Below are positions 11,988-22,664 of a stretch of 64,000 nt of DNA, one piece after another (position 1 is the stretch's first letter; each line of letters opens with the position of its first letter). Both the position numbers and the translations under genes were made by a program. The notes below the pieces were generated by a model, which saw only the letters and a list, made by a program, of their open reading frames with translations, ran no database searches and was not told the DNA's origin. The DNA comes from Symmetrospora coprosmae (Eukaryota > Basidiomycota > Cystobasidiomycetes > Symmetrosporaceae). Location of the stretch: contig VUYT01000048.1 in assembly GCA_008802785.1 (NCBI GenBank), positions 21,940 through 85,939 on the forward strand, given 5' to 3'.

Positions 11988-13210
11988 GCCGTGTATGCTT
12001 TGGGTTGGACAGAGGTAGATCTAGACGGGCGCCTCGGTGGCGAACAAGTCCGGGAGGGGGGGAGCAATAAGGCAAGACAAGGAGGCGAGCGAAGGCGAGC
12101 GACGTCGCGGACATATTGTCACTTCAGTGCAACAAGCAGCGGCAGAGGCAGCAGCAGCAGTAGACGACTCCCCGGCTGTACGAGTGTCGCCGAGGCCAGC
12201 CTGTCTTGCGGCCGGTGTGACAGCAGACGGTTTGAAGGAGCAACGGCGAGAGGCAAGGGAGGACCTGACCAGCTCGGTAGCAGGATATAGAACGTAAAGC
12301 CGTGTGCTTGCCACGTTGCATTGCTTTCAGCGTCGAGGCAGTTTGAGCCTGTCCGCATCTGGTTCCACACTGCGACACGCGCCGACTTCCACGCCCAGAC
12401 CAGTTCACTCCATCCTTCTGCGGCTGCAGGTGTCCTGACATCCTTCCACCATCATCCCATAGCCGTCAAACCAGCCTCCTGCCGTTTTCCTCCTGCTTTG
12501 ACCATTCTTCCGTTGGGCGGACGCAGACGCGTCTACAGTTCTGAAAGTTGCGGTCTTCACGCGAGAATAATGGCAGAGACTGTGCCTTCATGCCTGAGCG
12601 ACGGCTTCCAAGTGACAAGACCAGACGGGGCGATTGGTTTACTCTGTGTGCAGGGGGGGGGGGATTTGTGCAAAGCCTGGTCAGGGATGCACGCCGAAGC
12701 ACAGGTCTGATCTGGCCCGGACTAACTGGAGCGTGCGCGCATCTTTCTTCTTTTACGCTTCAGGCGGCGAGTACGCTTCTTCTTCCACTTCTCTCTCCTG
12801 TGGGCGGTAGTTGGGGTGAAGAGGTATCAGTGGGAGCTGCGGGGAACAGCCAGGCTGCGGACGTCTTCTCACATCTTGAGCTGTAAGGCAGGTGAAGGAT
12901 GCAGGCGTCAGCGTATCGACCCTCGCAAGTCCCTGTAAGGATGCACTGCTGCACTCACTCCTTGACTTGACTTTGGGTGAGAGGGATGTCGACGAGGAGA
13001 GGAGCAGAGAGGGGACAAGCCGGGCAAGGGAGGGGCAAGACCCCCCGCTCTCCCTCGCCCAGGAGAGTGCGATCGAGGAAGGCTCCAGAGGGGTGCGGGA
13101 GGGAGGGGAGGACACACCAACTGAGGCGATACACAGCAGACATAGCAGGCGAAGGGACCATCGCTGTGTGCCTCTGCTCTTGCTGGCGGATCCTCCACCC
13201 GTGCATCGAG
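11988..13210. other. 1.2-kb divergent intergenic region
   Basis: It lies between the start codons of the PDI-like gene and BET2. I see no ORF with coding character; the open frames here are GC-rich chance frames. Features are a G run at about 12652-12662 and mixed purine-rich blocks near 12970-13090. It is one of the longer gaps in an otherwise compact window, so an unrecognised non-coding transcript or long 5' leader is possible. Confidence 0.5.
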
Positions 13211-14608
13211 ATGTCCGAAACCACTTCGGCCCAAGACGTCGGCGGGACCGCGCCCCCGATCCTCCTGACAGACCTGCACGTACAGTACATACAGAGTCTC
13301 GACAAGGTGTGCCTCTTCTCGTCTTTCCCTTTTTTCTATCCATCATCCCGCTTCCATCGCTTTCCCTCCCCTCTTCCCGCCTTCTCGGTGCCGTTCTTGA
13401 GCGCATACCCGGAACGAGCGCTCACCTCGTTTGCGCAAACCCCCGCAGAAACGCAATGAGCTGGCATACTATCTCACTGAGCATCTTCGGATGAATGGCA
13501 TATACTGGGGCCTGACCGCGCTCGCCCTCATGAACCGCAAGGACGCGCTCGACCGGCAAGAGATGCTCGACTGGGTCATGTCGTGTTGGGACGACGAGAC
13601 GGGTAAGTCCCGCTTCTGCCTGATCAGCTAGAGCTGGTATTCGATGGTAGCTGATATGCTGCTGCGATACAGGCGCTTTTGCCCCACATCCGGGGCACGA
13701 CGTCCACCTCCACCCGACCATCTCGGCGCTCCAGATCCTCCTCATGCAAGACGCGCTGCACCTCGTGCAAGCAGACAAGGTCGTCTCGTGTACGTGCAGT
13801 CCCTGAAACTTGCTACAACTGCGCTCACACGCGCCTGGCAGTCGTTCTCGCGCTGCAAGACCCCGAAACGGGAGCATTCGCAGGCGACGAGTGGGGTGAG
13901 ATCGACACGCGCTTCACCTACTGCGCCGTGGCCTGCCTTTCCCTCCTCGGCAAGCTGGACGCTCTCGATGCAAACAAGACCGTGTCGTGGATCGAAAAGT
14001 GCAAGAACTACGACGGCGGGTTCGGCATGGTCGAAGGCGCAGAATCGCATGCTTCGCAGGGTGGGTCCGCTCTCCTCTCTGCAGGAGGCAATTTGCACGC
14101 GGCTGAATCAAGTGTTCCACAGTCTGGGTCTGTGTTGCATCACTGGCCATGCTCAACAGGCTCGACGTTGTTGACCGGGACACCCTCTGCTGGTGGCTGA
14201 GCGAGCGGCAGCTGCCCAACGGCGGACTGAATGGCCGGCCAGAGAAGCTGGAGGATGTGCGTCCTTGCGCTGTCGTGAGCATGTCTGGGCCGGCTGCTGA
14301 TGTGACGACTGCAGGTCTGCTACTCGTGGTGGGTCATTGCGACCCTCTCGATCCTTGGACGGGCCCACTGGATCTCGCAGCCCAAGCTCTCCGAGTTTAT
14401 CCTCTCATGCCAGGATACCGAAAAGGGCGGGATTGCAGACCGGCCCGAAGACGTGGCAGATGTCTGGCACACAGTATTCGGACTGACGGGGCTCAGCCTC
14501 ATGGGATATCCCGGACTGGCAGCAGTGGACCCGATATATTGCCTGCCGGCCAGCGTGACGCAGGAGCTGCCGAGGCCTGAAGCTGTCGAGCGCGTCGAAG
14601 AGCAATAA
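13211..14608 (+). CDS. BET2: Rab geranylgeranyltransferase (type II) beta subunit
   Basis: Six exons: 13211..13306, 13449..13602, 13673..13789, 13842..14060, 14123..14256 and 14315..14608, giving 337 aa, normal for Bet2. With an alpha subunit and escort protein, the enzyme attaches geranylgeranyl groups to C-terminal cysteines of Rab GTPases. Prenyltransferase beta repeats are clear: [43 protein letters not shown] and [24 protein letters not shown]. The zinc ligands expected in this family are visible as Asp and Cys in the EDVCYSW segment and His in the DVWHTVF segment. Exon 3 to exon 4 splicing (phase 1, GTACGT donor) restores VVSFVLALQDP. No anomaly seen. Confidence 0.95.
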
Positions 14609-14663
14609 CAGTGTCGGTGTCACCCCTGTAGCCAGTGCAGTCCTGTAGCCGTTGTGTGGTGCC

Positions 14664-17195
14664 CTATTCCGACGTGTCCTCAATCGCCCGTGCCGCGGCT
14701 GGCAGCGAGCTGGCTACCTGACGGGTCTGCTCCCACAGCTGCGGGTACTCTGCCTCAAGGCGCTGACACGTCCGGTGGTAGAGGTCTCCATCTGACCTGA
14801 TGAACTTGAGGGCCACTTCGACAGTGTGCGGTCCGACCTCGATGTCGTGCCCCTTCTTTCTGGTGGGATAGTTCTGCGGCTGGAACCCAGCTGGGTCCTG
14901 CTGCTTGAGTGCGTAAAAGTCTGGCTCGGCCTGCTTCTCGAGGTAGTAGAAGAGGACGCCTGCGACATCTGCCTGCTTTCCCATGCGGCCGAGCGCCTCG
15001 AGGTAGCTGTCGAGGTTTTTGGCGTTCAGGCGCGGGGCAGCCCGCATGTCCATCCTTTGCCACAGCTCGACGAGCGCATCGTGAGCCCTCGGCCCGGCAA
15101 AGCCGTACGCGTCGAGGACAATGCTGATACTGGTATTGTTGGGCGCGATGCGGTTGACGAGGACGCTGCGCCACACGTTAAACGTCCCGTCAATATTGCC
15201 CGTCTTGGCGTATGCAAACATGAGCCGGTTCATCAGGCCAATATCCGGGGTGGCTGTATGCTGGTCCATCTTGATGAGGTCGTGGATCTGCCGGACTGCC
15301 TCCTGGTTGGCTCTGGCGGAGGGCACGCGCCCCTCTCGCGCGTAGTACCGCAGCACCACCTGGTACACCCCCGAGTACGGGGGCACGCCCACACTGCGCA
15401 TGTCCTCGAAAAAGGCGAAAAACACCTTTTGCGGGACGTAGGATCGCTTGCCTTCTTCGAGTGGGGGGAACTCGAGCGTCGAGAAGGTGGAGATCATGTC
15501 GTACCAGTCGCTGCGGGAGAAGATGCGTTCCGGGTCGATGGCCCACATCCACGAATAGACCTTGAAGGCCTGCGAGTGGTTGGTCGTCGCTCCCTTCATC
15601 AGGCTCGTCACAATGTACGAGGCTGGGATGCGGGCAGGCAGCGTGCGTAAGTTGATGTGGGTGGTCGGCTGCACGTTGGTAAAGTCGCTATTGAAGAAGG
15701 ATAGGCCGTTGTTTCGGACTTCCTCGAGCAGCTGGATCGCCCACTTGAAGTCGCGGACATCCGGGTGGGCGCAGAACAGGAGGAGGTCCGCGTAGAGATC
15801 CGCGTTAAAGATGCCGAGTGGGCTCCTCCCCTCCTGAGACAGTTTGGACGCAATGAGGTCCGAGTAGGCTGCCTTGATGGTGTCGATGTCGGCAGCCGAG
15901 CTTCCGGTGTCCGGGAAGAGTCGGATGAGAGCGCGGAGCATCTTTGAGCTCGATGAGACGCCATCTCGCTGAGCATCACCGTACAGCTCGGCCGCTTCTT
16001 CGAACGTACTGGCATTCTCCAGCAGCGCAGCGTAGCCCTGGTGGTCAATGACCGTGCCGGTGATTTGCTCCAGCTGCCCAATGAGCGCGCGTGTGGCGTC
16101 GACGCTGTCCAGCAGCTGGCCCTCGGCTGCAGCCTTGAGAACCGTCTCGAGCGTGATTTTGTTTGGTGATACGCCAGCTTCCTTCATTGTCGTGATTGTC
16201 GCCAGTCCCTTGTCCAGGCTATGTGACAGAGTGTCGTGCTTGGCAAGCGAGTTCCACGCATGCACGTCCAGTTCTCCGTGCGCAGTGAGCTCCGCTCGTG
16301 CTTCCTGGGCCAGGTCCCACTGCCGCAAGTCGCTGAATCCGTTGAGCAGGGTCGAGAGGGTCACGAGGTCCTCCTGCACTCCATCCTGTCGCAGCCTGCT
16401 CCTCAGCCACTTCGCCTCTTTGGCCATCTTGCTGCTGGCGTCTTGGAACGTCGTGCACTTGAACAGCGCGGCCAGCAGCGTGTTCCACGTTGTGACGTCC
16501 CTGTCCTCGGAGTCCATCTTTTCCAGCACGACCGCCTTCATCTTGGAGTAGCCTCCTCCGCGCGCCTGTGTGGACGTCGGGTTGACAACTGCGGGCAAGT
16601 GCAGCAGGCCCTTCAGGTAGACGTTCCAGTCGGCTGACCGGGGTCGTGTGGATGAGGCGAGCATTCCATCGAGCCACTGCTCAGCCTTGACTGCCCTGCC
16701 TGCATTGACAAGGCCAACAATATAGAAGTGATGGTCTTTGCGCTGGTGGTAGGGCATCTTCCAGAGCGTGCGCAGGTCGTGAAAGAGCAGGTCGAGCGTC
16801 GTGTAGTCGGCGTGGATGTGCGTCGTCTGCGAGAGGAATTTGAGGGCGGCGAAGAGGTCTTCGTAGGTGAGGATGGGCTGGTCTGCGGCCGGGCGGGCGA
16901 ACCGGCTGCGCAGAGTGACATTGTCCTCTGACTCGAGGAGCTGCTTGCGGATGGACGCGTAGGCCGTGCAGACGCCCTCGGCATCCCGGTCCTGTGTGGC
17001 GGTCCGAAAGAGCTCTGCCTGCTTTTGCACAGTGTCGCGGCTGCCGAGTCCAAAGAACGGGAGGAGCCGGACAGGGGCAGATGTGTGCAAAGGCCGGCTG
17101 TATGGGATGCGACTCGTGGAGGGTACCGGTGGGATGGCATGTCGCAGCTTGTGAATTTGACGGGAGGCCGCAATCCTGCGGGCGACGAGGCGCAT
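14664..17195 (-). CDS. mitochondrial pentatricopeptide repeat (PPR) protein
   Basis: Single uninterrupted frame of 843 codons, unusual in this intron-rich window. The ATG at 17195 begins MRLVARRIAASRQIHKLRHA, an Arg-rich, acid-free N-terminus typical of a mitochondrial presequence. PPR-like helical pairs recur: TWNTLLAALFKCTTFQDAS, TLSTLLNGFSDLRQWDLA, ITLETVLKAAAEGQLL, LMNRLMFAYAKTGNIDGTF and SISIVLDAYGFAGPRAHDA. PPR proteins of fungi bind mitochondrial transcripts and act in their processing, stability or translation; the specific target cannot be read from sequence. The gene is divergent from SSS1 with a 384-bp gap. The frame is open upstream of the chosen ATG, but that stretch is low-complexity and rich in Ser and Val. 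Confidence 0.88.
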   Translation of the reverse strand: MRLVARRIAASRQIHKLRHAIPPVPSTSRIPYSRPLHTSAPVRLLPFFGLGSRDTVQKQAELFRTATQDRDAEGVCTAYASIRKQLLESEDNVTLRSRFARPAADQPILTYEDLFAALKFLSQTTHIHADYTTLDLLFHDLRTLWKMPYHQRKDHHFYIVGLVNAGRAVKAEQWLDGMLASSTRPRSADWNVYLKGLLHLPAVVNPTSTQARGGGYSKMKAVVLEKMDSEDRDVTTWNTLLAALFKCTTFQDASSKMAKEAKWLRSRLRQDGVQEDLVTLSTLLNGFSDLRQWDLAQEARAELTAHGELDVHAWNSLAKHDTLSHSLDKGLATITTMKEAGVSPNKITLETVLKAAAEGQLLDSVDATRALIGQLEQITGTVIDHQGYAALLENASTFEEAAELYGDAQRDGVSSSSKMLRALIRLFPDTGSSAADIDTIKAAYSDLIASKLSQEGRSPLGIFNADLYADLLLFCAHPDVRDFKWAIQLLEEVRNNGLSFFNSDFTNVQPTTHINLRTLPARIPASYIVTSLMKGATTNHSQAFKVYSWMWAIDPERIFSRSDWYDMISTFSTLEFPPLEEGKRSYVPQKVFFAFFEDMRSVGVPPYSGVYQVVLRYYAREGRVPSARANQEAVRQIHDLIKMDQHTATPDIGLMNRLMFAYAKTGNIDGTFNVWRSVLVNRIAPNNTSISIVLDAYGFAGPRAHDALVELWQRMDMRAAPRLNAKNLDSYLEALGRMGKQADVAGVLFYYLEKQAEPDFYALKQQDPAGFQPQNYPTRKKGHDIEVGPHTVEVALKFIRSDGDLYHRTCQRLEAEYPQLWEQTRQVASSLPAAARAIEDTSE

Positions 17196-17579
17196 GGATG
17201 TCTGGGTAAGGAAAGTCAGCTGCGGAACTCGATGAGGCTGGTGGGTGATAGAACACCTCATGGCATAGCGTGCATGATGCGACGCTGTGGGCCAGACGCG
17301 CTGCCGTCGGAGGAGCCAGGATCGCGTTTGGGAGGAGCAGGATGGGAAGGTGCACGACGATGAGCAAGGACTGAGCTGGGATGTGCGGACGACGACGACG
17401 ACGACGACGGTGGTAGTGGTGGTGATGCTACTGATGCTGTTGATACTGCTCCTGCTGTCGAGACGGTGGGAAGGAGAGCAAGGGCCAGCCGGGGTCGTCC
17501 CTCTGTGACAGCTTGGCTTCCGACCGCACACACGCATACCCCCATCGCAGCCTCATACCGCGCATACCATACGGTGACC
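17196..17579. promoter_or_regulatory. divergent promoter region with ACG trinucleotide tract
   Basis: This 384-bp region separates the PPR gene and SSS1 start codons. An (ACG)n tract lies at about 17389-17409, followed by GGT/GAT-rich triplets to about 17460. No gene is supported. It presumably carries both promoters. Confidence 0.4.
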
Positions 17580-17999
17580 ATGGACGCTGTCAAGGATCTC
17601 GCAGAGACGCCCCAGCGGTTCATCAAGGAAGGGACGCAGGTGAGCGAGGCGCATGGGCGGGCGAGATCTGGAAATGGCTCGGGGATCCCATGCAAGGGAG
17701 CACTGACCATATATGCTATGCACATCCTCGCAGTTCGTCACGCGGTGCACAAAACCCGACCAGAAGGGTGAGCGGCGCTCTCGTGTGCCGCGAGAGGTGC
17801 CGCAGCTGACCGCTCCGACGTCCACACAGAGTACCTCGCCATCTGCAAGGCCGTCGCGCTCGGTTTCGGAGTAATGGGATTCATTGGCTACTTTGTCAAG
17901 CTGGTGCGTTGCGCAACCGCACTGCTGCGCATCCATGCTGAGTCGTCTTCTCCGCAGATACACATCCCCATCAACAACATCCTCGTCGGCGGGGCATGA
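17580..17999 (+). CDS. SSS1: Sec61 translocon gamma subunit
   Basis: Four exons, 17580..17639, 17734..17767, 17830..17903 and 17958..17999, encode 69 aa, the size of Sss1/Sec61-gamma. The protein is a single-span tail-anchored ER component that clamps the Sec61 channel used for co- and post-translational translocation. Diagnostic segments are [20 protein letters not shown] before the membrane and a hydrophobic stretch containing [20 protein letters not shown], ending [10 protein letters not shown] and Ala. Exon 2 has only 34 nt. The small multi-exon layout would be missed by ORF-length filters. Assignment is firm. Confidence 0.95.
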
Positions 18000-18564
18000 G
18001 AACGGTCTGCGTGTACATCTAGGATGACCCTTCTTCTGCAATCTCCGTCTAGCCATCCTGCTTGGGATCGCTCCATCTGCGAGAACCAGCTCCTCCATCA
18101 CCCAATCAGTGCCGAGATCGACCGTGAAGTCCGCTATGTGCCGCGACCCCATGCTCGGATCGCCCGCATCGAATATATCGTCGCGCATCGGGATGAGATG
18201 GTACGAGACGCAAATTAACCCGTCGTCAGTAATGATTCACTCCTTTTCGCGCCGCTCTCCTCTCCTCTCCTCGCCCCTCACCGTCCAGTAGATGACTGAG
18301 GCTTCAGCTGCCGATATGCCGCCATGTCATCCCGGCGGTATTGGCGGACTGTGTGGAGTTCCGCATGCATGCAGAACAGGGCGGTTGCGCGACGGTCAGC
18401 ATGGTCAAGGCAAGCCAGCGAGGCGAGAGGCGCGTACCGATACTGCTCACTGAACCTTCATCGTCTCTCCTTGCTCTAACCCTGGCATGTTATGCGTGTG
18501 CAGGTGGGCGTCGTCGGACGCAGCTTGAATGTTGGGTATTGAAATGCTGGACTGTGACGCGGTA
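18000..18564. other. convergent 3' intergenic region
   Basis: No coding or RNA feature is supported. It lies between the SSS1 stop and the uncertain 3' end of the gene on the opposite strand, so it may hold further 3' sequence of that gene. Confidence 0.4.
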
Positions 18565-19896
18565 TCATGAGAGAGGCGTCAGCGTCGGGCCAGCTGTCTT
18601 TCCACTGAGGACGATCACCTCACCTTGCTGATGTACGACCTGGACGTCTGCGAGAGCCGCCTCCGCGGCGGCCCTTGCGTCCATCGTCCGTCCAAGGTGA
18701 TCCTCTGCCATCGGGGCAGCAGTTCGTGCTGCGGCGAGGACAGCGAGCAAAATGATTCACGGAACGGCGTCGCCAGGGCTGCATTGTACTCACCTGTCTC
18801 GGCGGCCTGCATCGCCTCGGCGTGTGGATGAGCGTATCTCTCGGAAGGGCCTCCCTGCTCGCAGATCTCCGCCCTGTGCCTGCATTCGTCGCTGCGCGCG
18901 AGGTCTTGCGCCTGCCCGTCTTCCCGGCTGGACCCTTTCCCGACTCGAGCTGCCTGCCAGCCGTGATAGTATTGGCCTTGACGGACGCGTCGTCCACGCG
19001 CATCTGGTCTTCCCCAGACCGGGCACTAACCACCGAATCATGCCCTGCAAAAGATGGATGGGTGAATGTACTGCGTCAGTGATAGCTCCTACTGCTGGAG
19101 CGTAAAGCCTGATGAACTCACTTTGGCGCTTTGCTGCGATCTCATGGTCCTGAGCGTCATCATCGTACTCGTTCACAGACCCGCCGTTCTGCTCCTCGAC
19201 CCCGCTCCCATGCTGCTGATCCTGCGGCTGAGCCTGATGTCCTGCTGGTACATGCCGATGCTCCGGAAGCGCCTGCTGGGCCTGCTGTGGCGGACGAGAG
19301 GTCGTAGGCTCGGGCGACGTTTGGGTGCGATTCTGAGGCGGGTCCTGACGTCGTGAGTCTGCATGGGCATTGTCCCCATCGCCTGAGGGGTCGTCCTGCT
19401 CGTCACCCTTGCCTGCTCCGCTGCCAGAGAGCCCTGAATCGTCCTCGTCCCCCTTCGTCGCATCCGTGTCGGCCATGCTAACGGCTGCGGCGACGATCTG
19501 GTCGGCAGCTCGACCCTGCTCCCTCTTGATTGTCTCGTTCTGTAGGCGGGAGTATTGTCAGATGGCCCTTGGTCCTCCATGCTGTGCGTGTCGCCCACCT
19601 CCTGGATCTTGCGTGCAATGAGAACCTCGACTTCACTCCGAGTGAGAAAGTCCCTTGTCCTCTCCTCCTGTTGCTGGAGAAGGCGGGCGCTGAGCTTCTG
19701 CGTCTGTAGCAGAGCAGATTGCAACGAGCTGATCTCAAAGTGTGCATTGTCGAGAGCCAGCCGCAGGGTCGGCACCTGCTCTCGTGCTTTAACTTCGAGG
19801 TCATCTTCCAGTGCTTCCTCGTTGTCCTCGTCGACCTCGGTGCTGGCGGTATCGGCTGAGCGCCGTGCCGCTCGAGGTCCGTTTGACCCCGCTCAT
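18565..19896 (-). CDS. unrecognised coiled-coil, acidic protein (ends uncertain)
   Basis: A central part is well supported. A coiled-coil exon (TLRLALDNAHFEISSLQSA to VLIARKIQE) is joined by an intron (GTGGGCG...CTACAG) to NETIKREQGRAADQIVAAAV. A Gln/Asp/Pro-rich acidic segment follows and ends AAKRQ, and the next intron leads to HDSVVSARSGEDQMRVDD. The N-terminus is unclear: the first usable ATG is at 19896, and joining it to the coiled coil needs a short intron with a weak acceptor. The C-terminus is also unclear, since two overlapping frames both look coding between 18615 and 18880, one ending near 18565 and the other at 18615. The basic RRK-rich patches suggest a nuclear protein. I do not recognise the family. 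Confidence 0.55.
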
Positions 19897-20412
19897 CTGC
19901 CTGGGTGGAGATGGCCTGGGCTGCCGAGCGCAGAGCGAGAAGGTATGCTGCTCAGGACGGGAGCCGATCTCGGCTACAGCCCCGTCAGTCAGGGTTAAAG
20001 AGAGCAGGCAGGCAGGTAGGTCGTCAGTCAATCTGGAGGACAGTCGCAGGCAGAGGCGGAGCTGAATGAGCTGAAGAAAGGAGAGAGGGATTCAGTGCCG
20101 TCCTTGCTGCTTTTGTGCTCGGCTACATATTCCATGGCCGTGGAAGATGAGGGCTGCAATCAGTAAGCAAACGCAGGCTCGCTTAGCTGCGCAGGTCGAA
20201 AGCTTGTTTCGCTATAGCATGCTGATCGAAAAAATGACGTGGAGCATGCACGGTGCGTTCGTTTTGCAAGCGCCTGCTCAGTGTCTCGCTCGCTAAGACG
20301 ATAGTGTCTGCTCGTCAGTCTGCTCGGTGTCGTCAAAGGCAGCGTTATAGATCGTTCGCGGGCAGATGTGCCGATCGGATCGCGGAGACAGCACAACAAG
20401 GCCCTCCTCTGG
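19897..20412. other. intergenic region upstream of the coiled-coil gene
   Basis: About 0.5 kb between two minus-strand genes. I see no supported gene; it likely contains the 3' end of the 7TM gene and the promoter of the gene to the left. Confidence 0.4.
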
Positions 20413-21982
20413 TCAGACAACCTTCTCCAGGCTGCCGACGCTCACTGCTGCTGGACGTTCGTTGTTCGAGTCGACCTGGACCCGCCGCCGCTCCAGCTCG
20501 TACAGCGCCCAATCGTCCTCGACGAGCTCTTCGCTATCGCGCGACGGAGGCAGATCATCTTCCTCGTCGTCCAGTACCAGCTCCTCCGACTTGCTCGCCT
20601 CGCCGCCACCGAGATGGATATGAAATGCATTCATCCCGTCCCGCAGCGGGTAAGGCAGGACGTGCCCCGGCCCGTGGAGTGCGTCCCTCCCGCCATCGAG
20701 CTCGGTCTGCGACGAGATTGTCGTCGTGAGCGTGTTGACGATGGGCACTCTGGGGCTGCGCAGGTCCGAGACTGCAAGTGTGGGCTCGCGCCCGCTCACG
20801 ACGCCCGAGCCGGCCCTGGTACCGCTGAGATGGAGGCGCATCTCCTTGCCGCCGTTGGAGAGGTATGCGCCCGCCGACTGGCTCCCGTCGCCTGGGACGC
20901 GCCTCGGCCGCGACACGAAGAAGAAGACGAACGCGCAGATTGACACGTCCGTCAGGCACAGGGCGAGGCACACGAATGCGTGCTGGTGCGCTGCAAAGAT
21001 GATGACCATGTTGGCGCTCGAGGTGGCCAGGCAGATGGTGCATGCGAGCAGGGCGTTCTTGGCCAGCGCGCGCGAACGTGGCATCTCGAGGTAGCGGGAT
21101 TTCCACAGCGGATAGAGGAAGCCGGTCGTGAGATAGATGTGGAAGGAGATGTCGAGAATGAGAACGGGAACTACAGCAGCAACATTATGGGTCAGTTTGA
21201 GTTGTCGACAGACGAGGCAGAGAGGCAAGCCGCCACGCACTCATGCCGTCCTGCGATACGCCGACATGGCAGAACCCATCGCTGCTCAGTGCATTCTTCT
21301 TGTGGATGAATGCCAGTGCTGCCACGCCGACCTGTGCAGAGCGTCTGTTGTTGTCAGCGAGATCAACGGGCATCGCTGGAAGCGGGAGGCAAAATGGAAC
21401 GCACAAAGGCGAGCATAAACAGTGTGCATCCGCGATACCACTTGCTTTGCCAGCGGTCAGAGAAGCGCGAGCGCGTGGTTGAGCGGGAGGTGCTACGAGC
21501 ATCGTGGTTCAGCCCCTGGCTCCGTGTCCACGCCATGCGCAAAAAGCGGACTCACTGCACAACGAAGATCCGCTCCATCAGGAAGATGTAGATGAATAGC
21601 TTTGAGAGCAAGTAGAAGACCTGCGATTGAAGGGGAAGGCCATCAGTGCCGTTCCCGTCTGCAGCACACAAGCTGCGGTTCCACTCACGATGCAGACTAG
21701 GATGGTAGCGTTGCACATATCTGCGCTGAGCGTCGGATCCACCCCGAAGATGATGACTGTCGAGCTCGCAGCGATGAGCCACGAGTCGACGAGGAGCGCC
21801 AATACGGCACCGCGCGCGATGGTGGTGCGGCGCAGTCTGCTCCAGAAGTTGGGAAAGAGGTTTTGGAAGCGCAGCGCGCATACGACCGTGATGAGGCAGA
21901 CCATGAGCAGATAGTAGGCGCATAGCAGCGGGCGGAGGATGTGCGCAGACGCCTCGGGCCACTGCGAGTGCTGCATGGGCAT
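20413..21982 (-). CDS. seven-transmembrane receptor-like protein, family not recognised
   Basis: Five exons on the minus strand, 21689..21982, 21556..21620, 21405..21492, 21241..21331 and 20413..21170, close to 431 aa. Seven hydrophobic spans are visible: LLCAYYLLMVCLITVVCAL; AVLALLVDSWLIAASSTVII; NATILVCIVFYLLSKLFIY; CTLFMLAFVGVAALAFI; VLILDISFHIYLTTGFLYP; LLACTICLATSSANMVII; and FVCLALCLTDVSICAFVFFF. A long Ser/Asp-rich cytosolic tail of about 150 residues follows. An extracellular loop has a Cys-bearing segment, DGFCHVGVSQDGM. The layout is GPCR-like, but no rhodopsin, Ste2/Ste3 or PTH11 signature is evident. The plasma membrane is the likely location. Introns cut between or inside helices, so simple ORF calling would fragment it. 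Confidence 0.8.
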
Positions 21983-22664
21983 GATGGCGTGCCGGCTGCT
22001 TGCTACGGTAGCAGGGTGCTGAAGCTATGATGCAGGAGCTATGTCGGTAGGGAGGAGTTATCGGACAGGAGGGAGACGTAGGCTAGTCGGGAGGACACAA
22101 AGCAGCGAGCAGGAGCCCCTGGCCGTCAGAGGCAACGTCACAAGAGCCTCAGTGCCGGTATCGGCCTCAGGTCAGGGCGCCAATCCGCGCCCGCGCGTCT
22201 ATCTCCAAAGCTGGCTTTCACGGTCTCGGCTCTAGCTGCTCCGGAGCCTGAGCAGCAGAGTGTTCTCGACTTTGAGCAGGCATTGCCGCAGCTGTTGATG
22301 CTGACGGTGCCGAATGCGAGTTAATGCAATCATTGGGTCGTGAGGCGGTCTCTCACGCTCTTCCTTCAACTCGCGCAGCTGCGAGCGGACCCACAGAGCA
22401 CTGACGAGAGAGTTGGAAAGACTGCCATGCTGCATCCTTTTGGTGCTTTGCTAGTAATCAATAGCAGAGAGGCACGTCAGAGGTGCAGGGACGAAGGAAA
22501 GATCCGAATCCGGAAGTTGCGGCGGCGTGCACGCCTCCGACTCGGGCGCTGAGGAAGGTCACGTGCCGGTGGCAAACGCTTATCGGTACCACTCGAGTAC
22601 TTACCTGGAGCTCAGCCACTGAACAACAACCAGCTACCTAGGTACACGCGACCCCAGCATCGCA
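21983..22664. promoter_or_regulatory. divergent intergenic region with a CACGTG site
   Basis: This 682-bp region lies between the 7TM gene and the small gene at 22665. A CACGTG palindrome (22560-22565) lies 100 bp upstream of the right-hand start codon. No gene is supported. Confidence 0.4.

Noticed and set aside
12753-13406. Minus-strand 217-codon frame in the gap before BET2
   Set aside because: Composition is Arg/Ser/Pro-rich as expected from chance in GC-rich DNA, it overlaps BET2 exon 1, and no splice sites tie it to a neighbour.
14826-15650. Plus-strand open frame opposite the PPR gene
   Set aside because: The minus frame shows PPR helices and a presequence; the plus frame is its GC-rich complement.
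17389-17460. Triplet-rich stretch as a coding exon (Thr/Val-rich)
   Set aside because: It is simple repeat sequence between two divergent start codons and lacks an ATG-linked exon.
18000-18564. Search for tRNA or small RNA genes in this and the other gaps
   Set aside because: By eye I saw no cloverleaf with a GGTTCRA box and matching acceptor stem; tRNAscan would be decisive.
20368-20943. Plus-strand open frame opposite the 7TM gene tail
   Set aside because: It is antisense to the acidic C-terminal tail and lacks any recognisable feature.
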